Source: Campylobacteraceae bacterium
GTDB lineage: Bacteria; Campylobacterota; Campylobacteria; Campylobacterales; Campylobacteraceae
Assembly: GCA_900753405.1 (NCBI GenBank)
Contig: CAADYZ010000019.1
Coordinates: forward strand, 186,001-250,000
Reading direction: 5' to 3'
DNA length: 64,000 nt
The translations under genes were made by a program, and so were the position numbers. A model generated the notes under the pieces. That model was given only the letters and a program-made list of their open reading frames with translations, searched no databases and was not told the origin of the DNA. Positions 18,122 through 26,049 of the stretch are shown here, one piece after another. Each line of letters begins with the position of its first letter. The stretch's first letter is position 1.

Positions 18122-18463
18122 CTACTTAGCTCGCCACTTAAAACTCACGCCTAAAACCGCCTCGCCGATCTTAGCTTTTTGGGCGATTTGCGGTTTGAAA
18201 AGGGTGATTTTCAGCTTTTTAAGAGTGGGAAATTTTGTGCGGAAGTGTTGCAAAAAAAAGTCAAATGCCTCTTCTAAAAGCCCGAATTTTCGTGCCTTAA
18301 ACTCTCGTTGAAAGTCGGCACAAACCTCGCCATAGTCGATAAATTCCTCTGCGACAAACTTTGCACTAACTTCAAGTGTCTGGCTCTGCTCCCTTTCAAA
18401 GTCAAGCACGCCGACAATACACTCAAAACGCAGTTTTTTGACGATGACGCAAACTTGCTTCAC
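18122..18463 (-). CDS. folB: Dihydroneopterin aldolase
   Basis: Converts 7,8-dihydroneopterin to 6-hydroxymethyl-dihydropterin in folate synthesis. Small tunnel-fold protein, 113 aa, with the family N-terminus (VIVKKLRFECIVGVLDFERE, Glu of the pterin anchor) and the C-terminal KLKITLFKP-type strand. Its start overlaps the plsY stop by four bases, so it is translationally coupled to plsY. folC of the same pathway is at 31582. Confidence 0.85.
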   Translation of the reverse strand: MKQVCVIVKKLRFECIVGVLDFEREQSQTLEVSAKFVAEEFIDYGEVCADFQREFKARKFGLLEEAFDFFLQHFRTKFPTLKKLKITLFKPQIAQKAKIGEAVLGVSFKWRAK

Positions 18464-19059
18464 ACTCTGCCCTCTTGCCCGCTTAAAAGGCGTTTGATGT
18501 TTGGGATGTGTTTATAGACGATGAAAAACAAAATTAGCAAAAGCGGTAGGTGGCTTGGGAGTTGCGGGTGGATGAAAAATGACGAAACAACCGCCGTAAA
18601 AGCCCCCGCGAGGCTTGCGACGCTTGAAATTTTCAACCCTTTTGCGAAGACGAACCAAACCAAAAGCCCGAGCCACGCCTCAATCGGCAAAATCGCCATT
18701 ATCGCCCCGACTCCTGTGGCGATGCCTTTGCCGCCGTTGAAGCCAAGATATGGCGAGAAGCAGTGTCCGACAACCGCCAAAACCGCCATCGCCCACAAAA
18801 CCGCATCGTCAAGTCCCAAAAACCTCGCCACGCAAATCGGCACAACCGCCTTGCCAAAGTCGCCCAAAAAGGTCAAAACCGCGACATTTTTTGCAAGTTT
18901 TGGGTCTCTTTCTTTAAGCACTCGCAAGACATTTGTCGCCCCGATACTGCCGCTGCCTTGCGTGCGGATGTCGCCTGCACCAAAGACATAAGCAAAAATC
19001 AACCCAAAAGGTATGCCGCCTATTAAATACGCCACCGCGTAAGCTACTAAATTCTCCAT
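18460..19059 (-). CDS. plsY: Acyl-phosphate:glycerol-3-phosphate acyltransferase
   Basis: Polytopic inner-membrane enzyme that acylates glycerol 3-phosphate with acyl-phosphate, the step before PlsC. Five or more hydrophobic helices and the conserved motifs GSGSIGATNVLR (about residue 36), FNGGKGIATG (about 103) and the C-terminal HIPNIKRLLSGQE. 199 aa, typical. First gene of plsY-folB. Confidence 0.96.
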   Translation of the reverse strand: MENLVAYAVAYLIGGIPFGLIFAYVFGAGDIRTQGSGSIGATNVLRVLKERDPKLAKNVAVLTFLGDFGKAVVPICVARFLGLDDAVLWAMAVLAVVGHCFSPYLGFNGGKGIATGVGAIMAILPIEAWLGLLVWFVFAKGLKISSVASLAGAFTAVVSSFFIHPQLPSHLPLLLILFFIVYKHIPNIKRLLSGQEGRV

Positions 19060-19080
19060 CTTCTTCCTTCATTGCGTAAA

Positions 19081-19117
19081 GTTAAAACCGAATTTGACAA
19101 TCAAATTTGGTTTTTGC
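19081..19117. repeat. Inverted pair of the dispersed repeat between thiG and plsY
   Basis: A reverse copy GTTAAAACCGAATTTGAC (19081-19098) is followed by a forward copy TCAAATTTGGTTTTTGC (19101-19117). The pair fills most of the short thiG-plsY gap. Confidence 0.85.
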
Positions 19118-19121
19118 AAAA

Positions 19122-19889
19122 CTACTCGCTTAAAAACCCCGTCAGCGGCGAGCTTGCGCTGGCGTGGTCGAGCTTTGAGGCAAAGCCTGCGAGAAACGCC
19201 TGCCTGCCCGCTTTGACCGCACTTGCAAACGCCTCCGCCATCAACTCCACATCCCCCGAAAGAGCAACCGCCGTGTTTGCCATCACCGCCGCACAACCCA
19301 TCTCCATCGCCTCGCACGCCTGTGAAGGACGCCCGATGCCCGCATCGACAATCACTGGCAACTCGACCTCATTTAGCAAGATTTCAATCATACTCTTTGT
19401 CTGCAAGCCGCCGTTTGAACCAATCGGCGCACCAAGCGGCATCACCGCCGCCGCACCAGCGTTTGCCAAGTCGCGCGCGATGTTTAAGTCTGGCAGAACA
19501 TAGGGCAAAACCACAAAGCCCTCGCTCGCTAAAACCTCAGTTGCTTTGAGCGTTTCGTAGTTGTCAGGCAGGAGGTATTTACTCTCGTGGATGACTTCGA
19601 TTTTCACAAAATCCCCACACCCAATCTCCCTCGCAAGCCTCGCAAGCCTCACCGCCTCTTGTGCGTTTCGCGCTCCGCTTGTGTTTGGCAGCCAAGTCAC
19701 GCCCTGCGGGATGTGCTGGGTGATGCTTTCACTTGTGCCGACACGCCGCAACGCCATCGTCACCATCTCCACGCCGCCCTTTTGCACGCACGCGCTAATG
19801 AGCCGCGGGTCGTATTTGCCCGAGCCTAAAATAAACCGCGAAGAAAACTGCCGCCCGCCCAAAATTAAAAAATCATCTTTTTTCATCAT
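19122..19889 (-). CDS. thiG: Thiazole synthase
   Basis: Forms the thiazole phosphate of thiamine from deoxyxylulose phosphate, dehydroglycine and the ThiS thiocarboxylate. TIM-barrel protein with the N-terminal RFILGSGKY, the Schiff-base Lys region (VKIEVIHE), LPYVLPDLNIARDLANAG, the PLGAPIGSNGGL phosphate loop and VIVDAGIGRPSQA. 255 aa, typical. No thiS, thiF or thiH is adjacent, so the pathway genes must be elsewhere. Confidence 0.96.
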   Translation of the reverse strand: MMKKDDFLILGGRQFSSRFILGSGKYDPRLISACVQKGGVEMVTMALRRVGTSESITQHIPQGVTWLPNTSGARNAQEAVRLARLAREIGCGDFVKIEVIHESKYLLPDNYETLKATEVLASEGFVVLPYVLPDLNIARDLANAGAAAVMPLGAPIGSNGGLQTKSMIEILLNEVELPVIVDAGIGRPSQACEAMEMGCAAVMANTAVALSGDVELMAEAFASAVKAGRQAFLAGFASKLDHASASSPLTGFLSE

Positions 19890-19899
19890 TTGCTACTTT

Positions 19900-19916
19900 G
19901 TAAAAACCGAATTTGA
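19900..19916 (-). repeat. Dispersed repeat directly after the SurA-like stop codon
   Basis: Read on the minus strand, TCAAATTCGGTTTTTAC begins at the base after the TAA stop of the SurA-like gene and reaches toward thiG. Confidence 0.85.
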
Positions 19917-20741
19917 TTATTTATAAGAGACAACCGCGCGCGCAAGAAGCTTGTTGAAGTAGTCGTCCAAGAAGGAATTTTGCTCCTCATTCGCCATCAA
20001 ATTCACGATCTGCTGCTCGACTTGTTCAAACGGCATCACCTGCAAACCCTTTTTCTGGCTCACCAAAAAGGCTTCAAAAAACTGCCCGTTGCCAAAAATC
20101 TGCGTCCTTTTACCCTCAGGTGTTTGCTCAAAAAGCGCTCGAAGCCCTGCTGGAATTTGGTTTGCGTTTAGATCAAGCGTCTCGACAAGCGTGTTTGGAA
20201 TTTGGCGAAACGGGTTGTCCATCGCCTTTTTCACCGCCGCTTTACTCGCCCCCGCGTAACGCACGACTCTAAAAGAGGTGTGAGAAGAGAATTTGTGGCG
20301 GTTTTGTTCGTAAAATTTGCGCGCATTTTCAGGCGTGATGTTGCGCCCTGCTTCTTGCAAAATGCCGCCGTAAAGCTTCTCACGCAAAATCGCCGTTTTC
20401 ATATCCTCTTTGAACTCCTCCCAACTCGCGCCACTTTTGCTAACCTCGCGCCTTAAACGCTCCTCGCTCCAACCGCGTGAAGAGGCGATTTGCGCGATGC
20501 GGTTTTGAATTTCAAGCTCGTTTGTGACAATCCCAAAAGTTTTGATCTGCTCGTCTTCTAACTTTTCACGGATGAGGACTTGCATCGCGTTGTCGCGGTT
20601 GATTTTACGGATTTTCATCGTCTGCTGCACTTCGTATTCAGTGATCGCCTCGTTGTTGATCGTTGCGACAATCTTGTTAGAAACAGCGTTTAGCGAATTT
20701 GTCAAAACCAGCAACGCAAAGATATAAAAAAACTTTTTCAT
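19917..20741 (-). CDS. SurA-like periplasmic chaperone / peptidyl-prolyl isomerase
   Basis: Periplasmic folding factor for outer-membrane proteins. Signal peptide (residues 1-19, cleavage near NSLNA), a SurA N-type domain beginning KIVATINNEAITEYEV and continuing with helices (LEIQNRIAQIASSRGWSEERLRREV), then a single degenerate parvulin-type region (about 150-245, FSSHTSFRVVRYAG...TQIFGNGQFFEAF). 274 aa. The layout, divergent from gltX, matches C. jejuni Cj1289, a structurally studied SurA-like protein. Isomerase activity is uncertain because the parvulin part is weakly conserved by eye. Confidence 0.85.
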   Translation of the reverse strand: MKKFFYIFALLVLTNSLNAVSNKIVATINNEAITEYEVQQTMKIRKINRDNAMQVLIREKLEDEQIKTFGIVTNELEIQNRIAQIASSRGWSEERLRREVSKSGASWEEFKEDMKTAILREKLYGGILQEAGRNITPENARKFYEQNRHKFSSHTSFRVVRYAGASKAAVKKAMDNPFRQIPNTLVETLDLNANQIPAGLRALFEQTPEGKRTQIFGNGQFFEAFLVSQKKGLQVMPFEQVEQQIVNLMANEEQNSFLDDYFNKLLARAVVSYK

Positions 20742-20799
20742 ATTTAGCCTTTAAGCAAATTTTTGGCATTATAGCTAGAAATTTTTAAAAAGGTTTAAA

Positions 20800-22218
20800 A
20801 TGCTAACAACTCGTTTTGCACCAAGTCCAACTGGATTTTTACACATCGGCGGGCTAAGGACTGCGCTTTACAACTACCTTTACGCGCGAAAAAATGGCGG
20901 AAAATTCATCCTACGCATCGAAGACACCGACCTCAAACGAAACAGCCAAGAGGCGACCGAGGCGATCAAAGAGGCGTTTGCGTGGTGCGGGCTTGACTAT
21001 GACGGCGAGGTGACCTACCAGTCGCAAAGGTTTGACATTTACGCAAAATACATCCAAAAACTGCTTGATGAGGGCAAGGCGTATAAATGTTATATGAGTA
21101 AAGAAGAGCTTGACGAGCTAAGAAAGAAACAAGAGGCGGCAAAAGAGAGACCAAAATATGACGGGCGTTACCGCGACTTTAAAGGCACGCCACCAGCGGG
21201 CATTGAGCCAGTTGTGAGGATCAAAGCGCCGCTTAGCGGGGAGATCTGCTTCAAAGACGGCGTCAAAGGCGAGGTGAAATTTCGTTGTGAAGACATCCTA
21301 GACGACTTCATCATCGCGCGAAGTGACGGCACGCCGACTTACAACTTTACGGTGGTTGTTGATGACGCCCTGATGGGCGTGACGCACATCATCCGCGGAG
21401 ACGACCACCTCTCAAACACGCCAAAGCAGATCGTGCTTTACAACGCGCTTGGCTTTGCGTTGCCTGAGTTTTTCCACACAGCGATGATCAACGGAAGTGA
21501 CGGCGCAAAGCTCAGCAAGCGACACGGCGCGACCGATGTGATGGAATATAAAAAAATGGGCTATTTAGCAGAAGCATTGCTGAATTTCTTAGTCCGTTTG
21601 GGGTGGAGTTACGGGGATGAGGAGATCTTCACGCTGGAAGATATGTTAGCGCATTTTGACCCGCACAACCTAAGCCGCTCAGCCTCAACCTACAACGCTT
21701 CAAAGCTTGAATGGCTCAACCAACACTACATCAAAACCCTTCCTTACGAGCGTTTGCAAAGCGAGTTAGTCTTTTTTGGTGTGGATTTAGAAGCGGCGAA
21801 TTTGGCTGAAAAAAGTAAGGCAAAACTGCTCATCGACTCGCTTAGAGAGAGGAGTAAAACGCTAGTTGAGATGGCGCTTGGGGCGCAAAAAATCCTCCTT
21901 TCGCCGCAAAATTACGAAGAGGCAGGCGTAAAGAAGTTTTGCACGCAAGAGGCGCGTGAGTTGTTCGCGGCGTTTGTGTCAAATTCGAATTTGACAAAAT
22001 TTGCAGCGCTTAAAACTGCGGCGGAGTTTAGCGAGTTTTGCACGCAATTTTTGGAGGCAAAAGGCGCAAAGCTTAAAACCCTCGCTCAACCGCTCAGACT
22101 CGCACTAACAGGTTCTACCGTGAGTGCGGGGATTTTTGAGATGATGGAGATTTTGGGTGTGGATGAGTGCGCGAGGCGTTTTGTGAAATTTGCGGAGTTT
22201 TTGCAAAAGCTTGACTAA
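20800..22218 (+). CDS. gltX: Glutamyl-tRNA synthetase
   Basis: Class I synthetase that charges tRNA-Glu and, in GatCAB organisms, tRNA-Gln; gatB is in this window. HIGH-type motif in RFAPSPTGFLHIGGLRTALYNYL (residues 5-27) and KLSKRHG (about 238) are intact; WLNQHYIK opens the anticodon-binding half. 472 aa. Campylobacters often carry two GltX paralogues; position beside the SurA-like gene matches C. jejuni gltX2 (Cj1288c), so this copy may be the tRNA-Gln-specific one. That detail is inference. Confidence 0.95.
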   Translation: MLTTRFAPSPTGFLHIGGLRTALYNYLYARKNGGKFILRIEDTDLKRNSQEATEAIKEAFAWCGLDYDGEVTYQSQRFDIYAKYIQKLLDEGKAYKCYMSKEELDELRKKQEAAKERPKYDGRYRDFKGTPPAGIEPVVRIKAPLSGEICFKDGVKGEVKFRCEDILDDFIIARSDGTPTYNFTVVVDDALMGVTHIIRGDDHLSNTPKQIVLYNALGFALPEFFHTAMINGSDGAKLSKRHGATDVMEYKKMGYLAEALLNFLVRLGWSYGDEEIFTLEDMLAHFDPHNLSRSASTYNASKLEWLNQHYIKTLPYERLQSELVFFGVDLEAANLAEKSKAKLLIDSLRERSKTLVEMALGAQKILLSPQNYEEAGVKKFCTQEARELFAAFVSNSNLTKFAALKTAAEFSEFCTQFLEAKGAKLKTLAQPLRLALTGSTVSAGIFEMMEILGVDECARRFVKFAEFLQKLD

Positions 22219-22287
22219 GATTTGCAAATATTTAGATTAGATAAATGTTATTTGGCTAAAATTAGCTGCTATTTTAAAGGAGAGAAG

Positions 22288-22494
22288 ATGCCGATTGTTA
22301 ATGTAAAACTTACAAACCCGTTTCCAAGCCGCGAGAAGCTTGATGATGTCGCTAAGAAGATCACTGACATTTTTGTAAATGAGCTTGGTAAAGCCCCTGA
22401 GCGAGTTGTCATCAACTTTGACGAGATCAAAAGTGAGGCGATTTACTTTGGCGCAAAGTCGGTTGAGGCGATGCGTGAAGAGGCGAAAAAATGA
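22288..22494 (+). CDS. 4-oxalocrotonate tautomerase-family protein
   Basis: Small tautomerase-superfamily protein of 68 aa. After removal of Met the N-terminal Pro (PIVNVKLTNPFPSREK) would be the catalytic base, as in DmpI/4-OT. The ATG at 22288 follows AAAGGAGAG; an earlier in-frame start at 22222 has no ribosome-binding site and would bury the catalytic Pro. The stop overlaps the bcp start (ATGA), so the two are coupled. The substrate is unknown; H. pylori has a similar DmpI of unclear role. Confidence 0.9.
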   Translation: MPIVNVKLTNPFPSREKLDDVAKKITDIFVNELGKAPERVVINFDEIKSEAIYFGAKSVEAMREEAKK

Positions 22495-22982
22495 GTCCAA
22501 AAGCGCAAAAATACATCTCTTTGCAAGTTGGCGAAAAAGCCCCTGAGTTCGAGCTGCAAAACGCAGACGGCGTGAGCGTGGCGTTGCGAGACTTGCTTGG
22601 CAAAAAGATTGTTCTTTACTTCTACCCAAAAGACAACACGAGCGGTTGCACGCTTGAAGCTAACGAATTTAGTGGGCTGCTTGGCGAGTTTAACAAACTA
22701 GGCGCAATTGTCGTGGGCGTGAGTCCAGACAGCCCAAAAAGCCACACAAACTTCATCACAAAGCACGACTTGCGACACATTTTGCTAAGTGACGAGAGCC
22801 ACGAAATGCTCACAAGTTACGGCGTTTGGGGCGAAAAGTCGATGTATGGCAGGAAATATTTTGGCGTGTTTAGGACGACTTTTTTATTAGACGAAGAGGG
22901 TAAAATCTTGCAAATCTGGGAGAAAGTCAAGTCAAGCGGACACGCAAAAGAGGTTTTAGAGGCGTTAAAGAGCGTTGCGTAA
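22491..22982 (+). CDS. bcp: Thioredoxin-dependent thiol peroxidase (Bcp/PrxQ)
   Basis: Reduces peroxides using a peroxidatic Cys and is recycled by thioredoxin. The active-site segment YFYPKDNTSGCTLEANEF (about residues 42-59) carries the peroxidatic Cys; the resolving Cys position five residues later, found in many PrxQ enzymes, is not Cys here, so it looks like a one-Cys form. 163 aa, typical. Coupled to the tautomerase gene by a 4-bp overlap. Confidence 0.94.
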   Translation: MSPKAQKYISLQVGEKAPEFELQNADGVSVALRDLLGKKIVLYFYPKDNTSGCTLEANEFSGLLGEFNKLGAIVVGVSPDSPKSHTNFITKHDLRHILLSDESHEMLTSYGVWGEKSMYGRKYFGVFRTTFLLDEEGKILQIWEKVKSSGHAKEVLEALKSVA

Positions 22983-22987
22983 GCGTT

Positions 22988-23026
22988 TTAAATTTGGTTT
23001 TAACAAGTTGCAAAAACCGAATTTGG
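22988..23026. repeat. Inverted pair of dispersed-repeat variants before hypB
   Basis: TTAAATTTGGTTTTAAC (22988-23004) faces GCAAAAACCGAATTTGG (23010-23026); it lies in the bcp-hypB gap just upstream of the hypB ribosome-binding site. Confidence 0.8.
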
Positions 23027-23046
23027 TTTAAAAAAAAGGAGAGAAG

Positions 23047-23856
23047 ATGTGTAAAGATTGCGGTTGTTCGTTGGGGGATTTGAGCGGTTCGCACAGCCAC
23101 GCTCACAGCCACGGCGGACACACTCACACACACGAGCACACCCACGAAGGCGAGCATAATCACAACCATCACCACGACCACGCGGGGCAAATTCCGACAC
23201 TTAAAGAGAGCAAAACGATCGAGGTGATCGGTAAAATCCTCAGCCAAAACGACCACGAAGCCGAGCACAACCGCGCTCACCTTGACGAAAAAGGCTTGCT
23301 TTGTGTGAATTTGATGAGTTCGCCGGGGGCTGGCAAAACCACGCTTTTGGAGGCGATTTTGTCAAAAACGAATTTGAAAATCGGCGTTGTCGAAGGGGAT
23401 TTGGAGACGAACAAGGACGCGCAGAGGATTAGCGATGCGGGCGGTGTGGCGTGGCAGGTTTCAACGGGGCAGACTTGCCACCTAGACGCGTTTATGGTCC
23501 ATAACGCGCTTCACCACATCGACCTAGACGCGGTGGATGTCGTGTTTGTCGAAAATGTCGGCAACTTGGTTTGTCCTGCGGCGTATGATGTCGGCGCGCA
23601 TATGAATGTCGTGTTACTCAGCGTGCCAGAAGGCAGCGACAAGATCGCAAAATATCCCGTAATGTTCCGTGCAGCAGACGCGGTGATTGTGACAAAAACT
23701 TCACTTTTGCAGCATTTTGACTTTAATTTAGACGAAGCAAAGGCGAGTTTAAGAAAGCTAAACCCAAAGGCGGACTTTTTTGCGATCGACTCAAAAAGCG
23801 GCGAGGGTTTGGAAAAATTTTTGGACTACTTGCGGCTGAAAATGGCGTGTAGATAG
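23047..23856 (+). CDS. hypB: Hydrogenase/urease nickel incorporation GTPase HypB
   Basis: GTPase that delivers nickel to [NiFe]-hydrogenase with HypA. N-terminal CxxCGC motif (CKDCGCSLG, residues 2-10), then a long His-rich nickel store (about residues 17-50, with more than 15 His), then the G domain with Walker A SSPGAGKTTLLEAI (about 94), switch segments EGDLETNKD, and the metal-bridging GQTCHLDA. 269 aa. AAAAGGAGAG precedes the start. hypC follows after 8 bp, but hypD and hypE do not. A near copy of the dispersed repeat (23361-23377) lies in the reading frame. Confidence 0.96.
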   Translation: MCKDCGCSLGDLSGSHSHAHSHGGHTHTHEHTHEGEHNHNHHHDHAGQIPTLKESKTIEVIGKILSQNDHEAEHNRAHLDEKGLLCVNLMSSPGAGKTTLLEAILSKTNLKIGVVEGDLETNKDAQRISDAGGVAWQVSTGQTCHLDAFMVHNALHHIDLDAVDVVFVENVGNLVCPAAYDVGAHMNVVLLSVPEGSDKIAKYPVMFRAADAVIVTKTSLLQHFDFNLDEAKASLRKLNPKADFFAIDSKSGEGLEKFLDYLRLKMACR

Positions 23857-23864
23857 GAGTTAAA

Positions 23865-24125
23865 ATGTGCCTTAGTATCCCCTCAAAAGTTGTCAGCATT
23901 GACGAGTCAAACTGCGCGGTTGTCGAAACGCTTGGAGTCGAGCGCGTGGTTAATCTCGACCTCATCGGCGAAGAGGTAAAGGTCGGCGAGTATGTCTTAA
24001 TTCATGTTGGTTTTGCTATGGAGAAGATCGACACGCAAGCGGCGTTAGAGAGTCTTGAAATTTACAGGCAGATCGCAGACGAGTTAGAAAAAGAAGAGTC
24101 GCAAAACTACGCGAATTTAGTTTAG
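23865..24125 (+). CDS. hypC: Hydrogenase maturation chaperone HypC
   Basis: Small chaperone that carries the Fe(CN)2CO group with HypD to the large hydrogenase subunit. The N-terminal MCLSIPSKV with the essential Cys2, the central EEVKVGEYVLIHVGFAMEKID and a helical C-terminus (ALESLEIYRQIADELEKEE) are all typical. 86 aa. It sits between hypB and mtnN. Confidence 0.95.
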   Translation: MCLSIPSKVVSIDESNCAVVETLGVERVVNLDLIGEEVKVGEYVLIHVGFAMEKIDTQAALESLEIYRQIADELEKEESQNYANLV

Positions 24126-24139
24126 GTTAAAGGTAGAAG

Positions 24140-24826
24140 ATGAAGATAGCCATTCTTGGGGCGATGAGCGAGGAGATCGCCCCGCTTTTGGAGCATTTTG
24201 GCGAGTATGAAAAGGTGGATTACGCGGCGAATGAGTTTTACTTAACGAGCTTTGCAAACCACGATTTAGTCCTAGCTTACAGCAAGATCGGTAAAGTAAA
24301 TTCTGCCCTTACTGCAAGTGTGATGTTTGAGAAATTTGGCTGCGAGGCGATGCTTTTCACGGGCGTTGCGGGTGCGCTTGAAGAGGGTTTGAACATAGGC
24401 GATCTGCTTTTTGCGACCCAAACTGCCCAGCACGACCTTGACATCAGCGTCTTTGGACACCCAAAAGGCTTTGTGCCCGGCGGAAGCGTTTTTTGCAAAA
24501 CTGACGAGCGGCTAAATCTCATCGCGCAAAATACCGCCGCTCAACTTGGCATCAACCTAAAAAGCGGCGTCATCGCAAGCGGCGACATCTTCGTTTGTGA
24601 CGAAACAAGCAAACAAAACATTAAAACCGAATTTAACGCCGCCGCAACTGAGATGGAGGGAGCGAGCGTTGCGGTTGTGTGTGACGCGCTCAAAAAGCCG
24701 TTTTTCCTCCTGCGCGCCATCAGCGACACCGCAAGCGGCGGAGCGGAGATCGACTTTGACGAATTTGTCCAAAGCAGCGCAAAAACTTCGGCGAAATTCA
24801 TCATCTCAATGCTAAATCAAATTTGA
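24140..24826 (+). CDS. mtnN: 5'-methylthioadenosine/S-adenosylhomocysteine nucleosidase
   Basis: Cleaves MTA and SAH (in Campylobacterota also aminodeoxyfutalosine of the menaquinone pathway). Motifs: AILGAMSEEI (residues 3-12), FTGVAGALEEGLNIGDLL, and the catalytic EMEGASVA near 174 and SDTASGGAEIDFDEF near 197. 228 aa. The last codons and the stop (TGA) lie inside a copy of the dispersed repeat (24816-24832). It follows hypC where hypD stands in many hyp operons. Confidence 0.95.
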   Translation: MKIAILGAMSEEIAPLLEHFGEYEKVDYAANEFYLTSFANHDLVLAYSKIGKVNSALTASVMFEKFGCEAMLFTGVAGALEEGLNIGDLLFATQTAQHDLDISVFGHPKGFVPGGSVFCKTDERLNLIAQNTAAQLGINLKSGVIASGDIFVCDETSKQNIKTEFNAAATEMEGASVAVVCDALKKPFFLLRAISDTASGGAEIDFDEFVQSSAKTSAKFIISMLNQI

Positions 24827-24832
24827 TTTTGA
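24816..24832 (+). repeat. Dispersed repeat overlapping the mtnN stop
   Basis: TCAAATTTGATTTTGAC; its TGA provides the stop codon of mtnN. Confidence 0.9.
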
Positions 24833-24863
24833 CAACTTTTAACACTAAAATTAAGGAGAAAGA

Positions 24864-26036
24864 ATGCTTTCACATAAAATCAACTCTTTAACCGAGAGCT
24901 TGACAATCGCGATCACCACAAAAGCAAAGAAGATGATTAGCGATGGGTTTAATGTCATCAGCCTAAGTGCGGGTGAGCCAGACTTTGACACGCCACGCAA
25001 GATCAAAGAGGCGACTATCGCGGCGATCGAGGGCAACAAAGGCGGCAAATACACGCCTGTGCCGGGCAGTTTTGAGCTGCTAGAAGCCATTTGCGAAAAG
25101 CTCAAACGAGACAACAACCTAACCTACACACCAAATCAAGTTATGTCAAATGTCGGGGCGAAACACTCGCTGTTTAATGTCTTTCAGTGCATTTTAAACG
25201 AAGGAGACGAGGTGATTATCGGCGCGCCGTTTTGGGTCACCTATCCTGAGATCGTAAAATTCAGCGGCGGCAAACCAGTCATCATCTACACCAAAGCAGC
25301 GGACAAATTCAAACTCACCGCCGAGCAGATCAAAGCCGCCATCACACCTCGCACGCGCGCCATCGTGCTAAACTCGCCGAGCAATCCTTGCGGCGGGGTT
25401 TATTCTCGCAGCGAACTAGAAGAGATCGACAAAGTTTTGCACGGGACGCAGATTTTGGTTGTGAGTGATGAGATCTACGAAAAGCTTGATTTTAGCGGCG
25501 AATTTGTCGCAACGGCTGCTGTGAGCGAGGAGATGTTTCACCGCACGATCACCATCAACGGGCTTAGCAAATGCGGGGCGATGCCGGGCTGGCGGTTTGG
25601 CTACACGGCGTGCGCAAACGGCGAGCTAAACGCGGCGATGCGAAAACTGCAAAGCCAAAGCACAAGCAACATCGCAAGCATCGTCCAAGCAGGGGCGATC
25701 GTTGCACTTAAAGGCGAGATCGAAGATGACATTGCGGCGATGAAAGAGGAGTTTAAAAAGAGGCGAAACTTTGCGGTCGAGGCGATCAACGCCATTGACG
25801 GACTCAGTGTCGTCAAACCAGACGGAGCGTTTTACCTTTTTGTGGATTGTCATAAGATCGAAACAGACAGCATCGCCTTTTGCAGCGCGCTTTTAGAGCG
25901 AGCACTTGTCGCGTGCGTGCCGGGCGTGGGCTTTGGGATGGACGGATTTTTTAGGTTAAGTTATGCGTGTGATATGGACAGTCTAAGACGCGGGATCGAG
26001 CGGATCGCCGACTTTGTGAAGAGTTACAAAAAGTAA
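24864..26036 (+). CDS. aspC: Aspartate aminotransferase (PLP class I)
   Basis: Transfers the amino group between aspartate and 2-oxoglutarate. Fold type I enzyme with SLSAGEPDFDTP (about residue 35), the NPSNPCGGVYS segment near 172, SDEIYEKL (PLP-binding Asp) and the PLP Lys in INGLSKCGAMPGWRFGY (about 236). 390 aa. The Ib-type features (SAGEPDFDTP, CGAMPGWRFGY) fit AspB/AatA rather than E. coli AspC; prephenate transamination is also possible. AAGGAG upstream. Confidence 0.92.
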   Translation: MLSHKINSLTESLTIAITTKAKKMISDGFNVISLSAGEPDFDTPRKIKEATIAAIEGNKGGKYTPVPGSFELLEAICEKLKRDNNLTYTPNQVMSNVGAKHSLFNVFQCILNEGDEVIIGAPFWVTYPEIVKFSGGKPVIIYTKAADKFKLTAEQIKAAITPRTRAIVLNSPSNPCGGVYSRSELEEIDKVLHGTQILVVSDEIYEKLDFSGEFVATAAVSEEMFHRTITINGLSKCGAMPGWRFGYTACANGELNAAMRKLQSQSTSNIASIVQAGAIVALKGEIEDDIAAMKEEFKKRRNFAVEAINAIDGLSVVKPDGAFYLFVDCHKIETDSIAFCSALLERALVACVPGVGFGMDGFFRLSYACDMDSLRRGIERIADFVKSYKK

Positions 26037-26049
26037 CAAAAGGAGAAAA

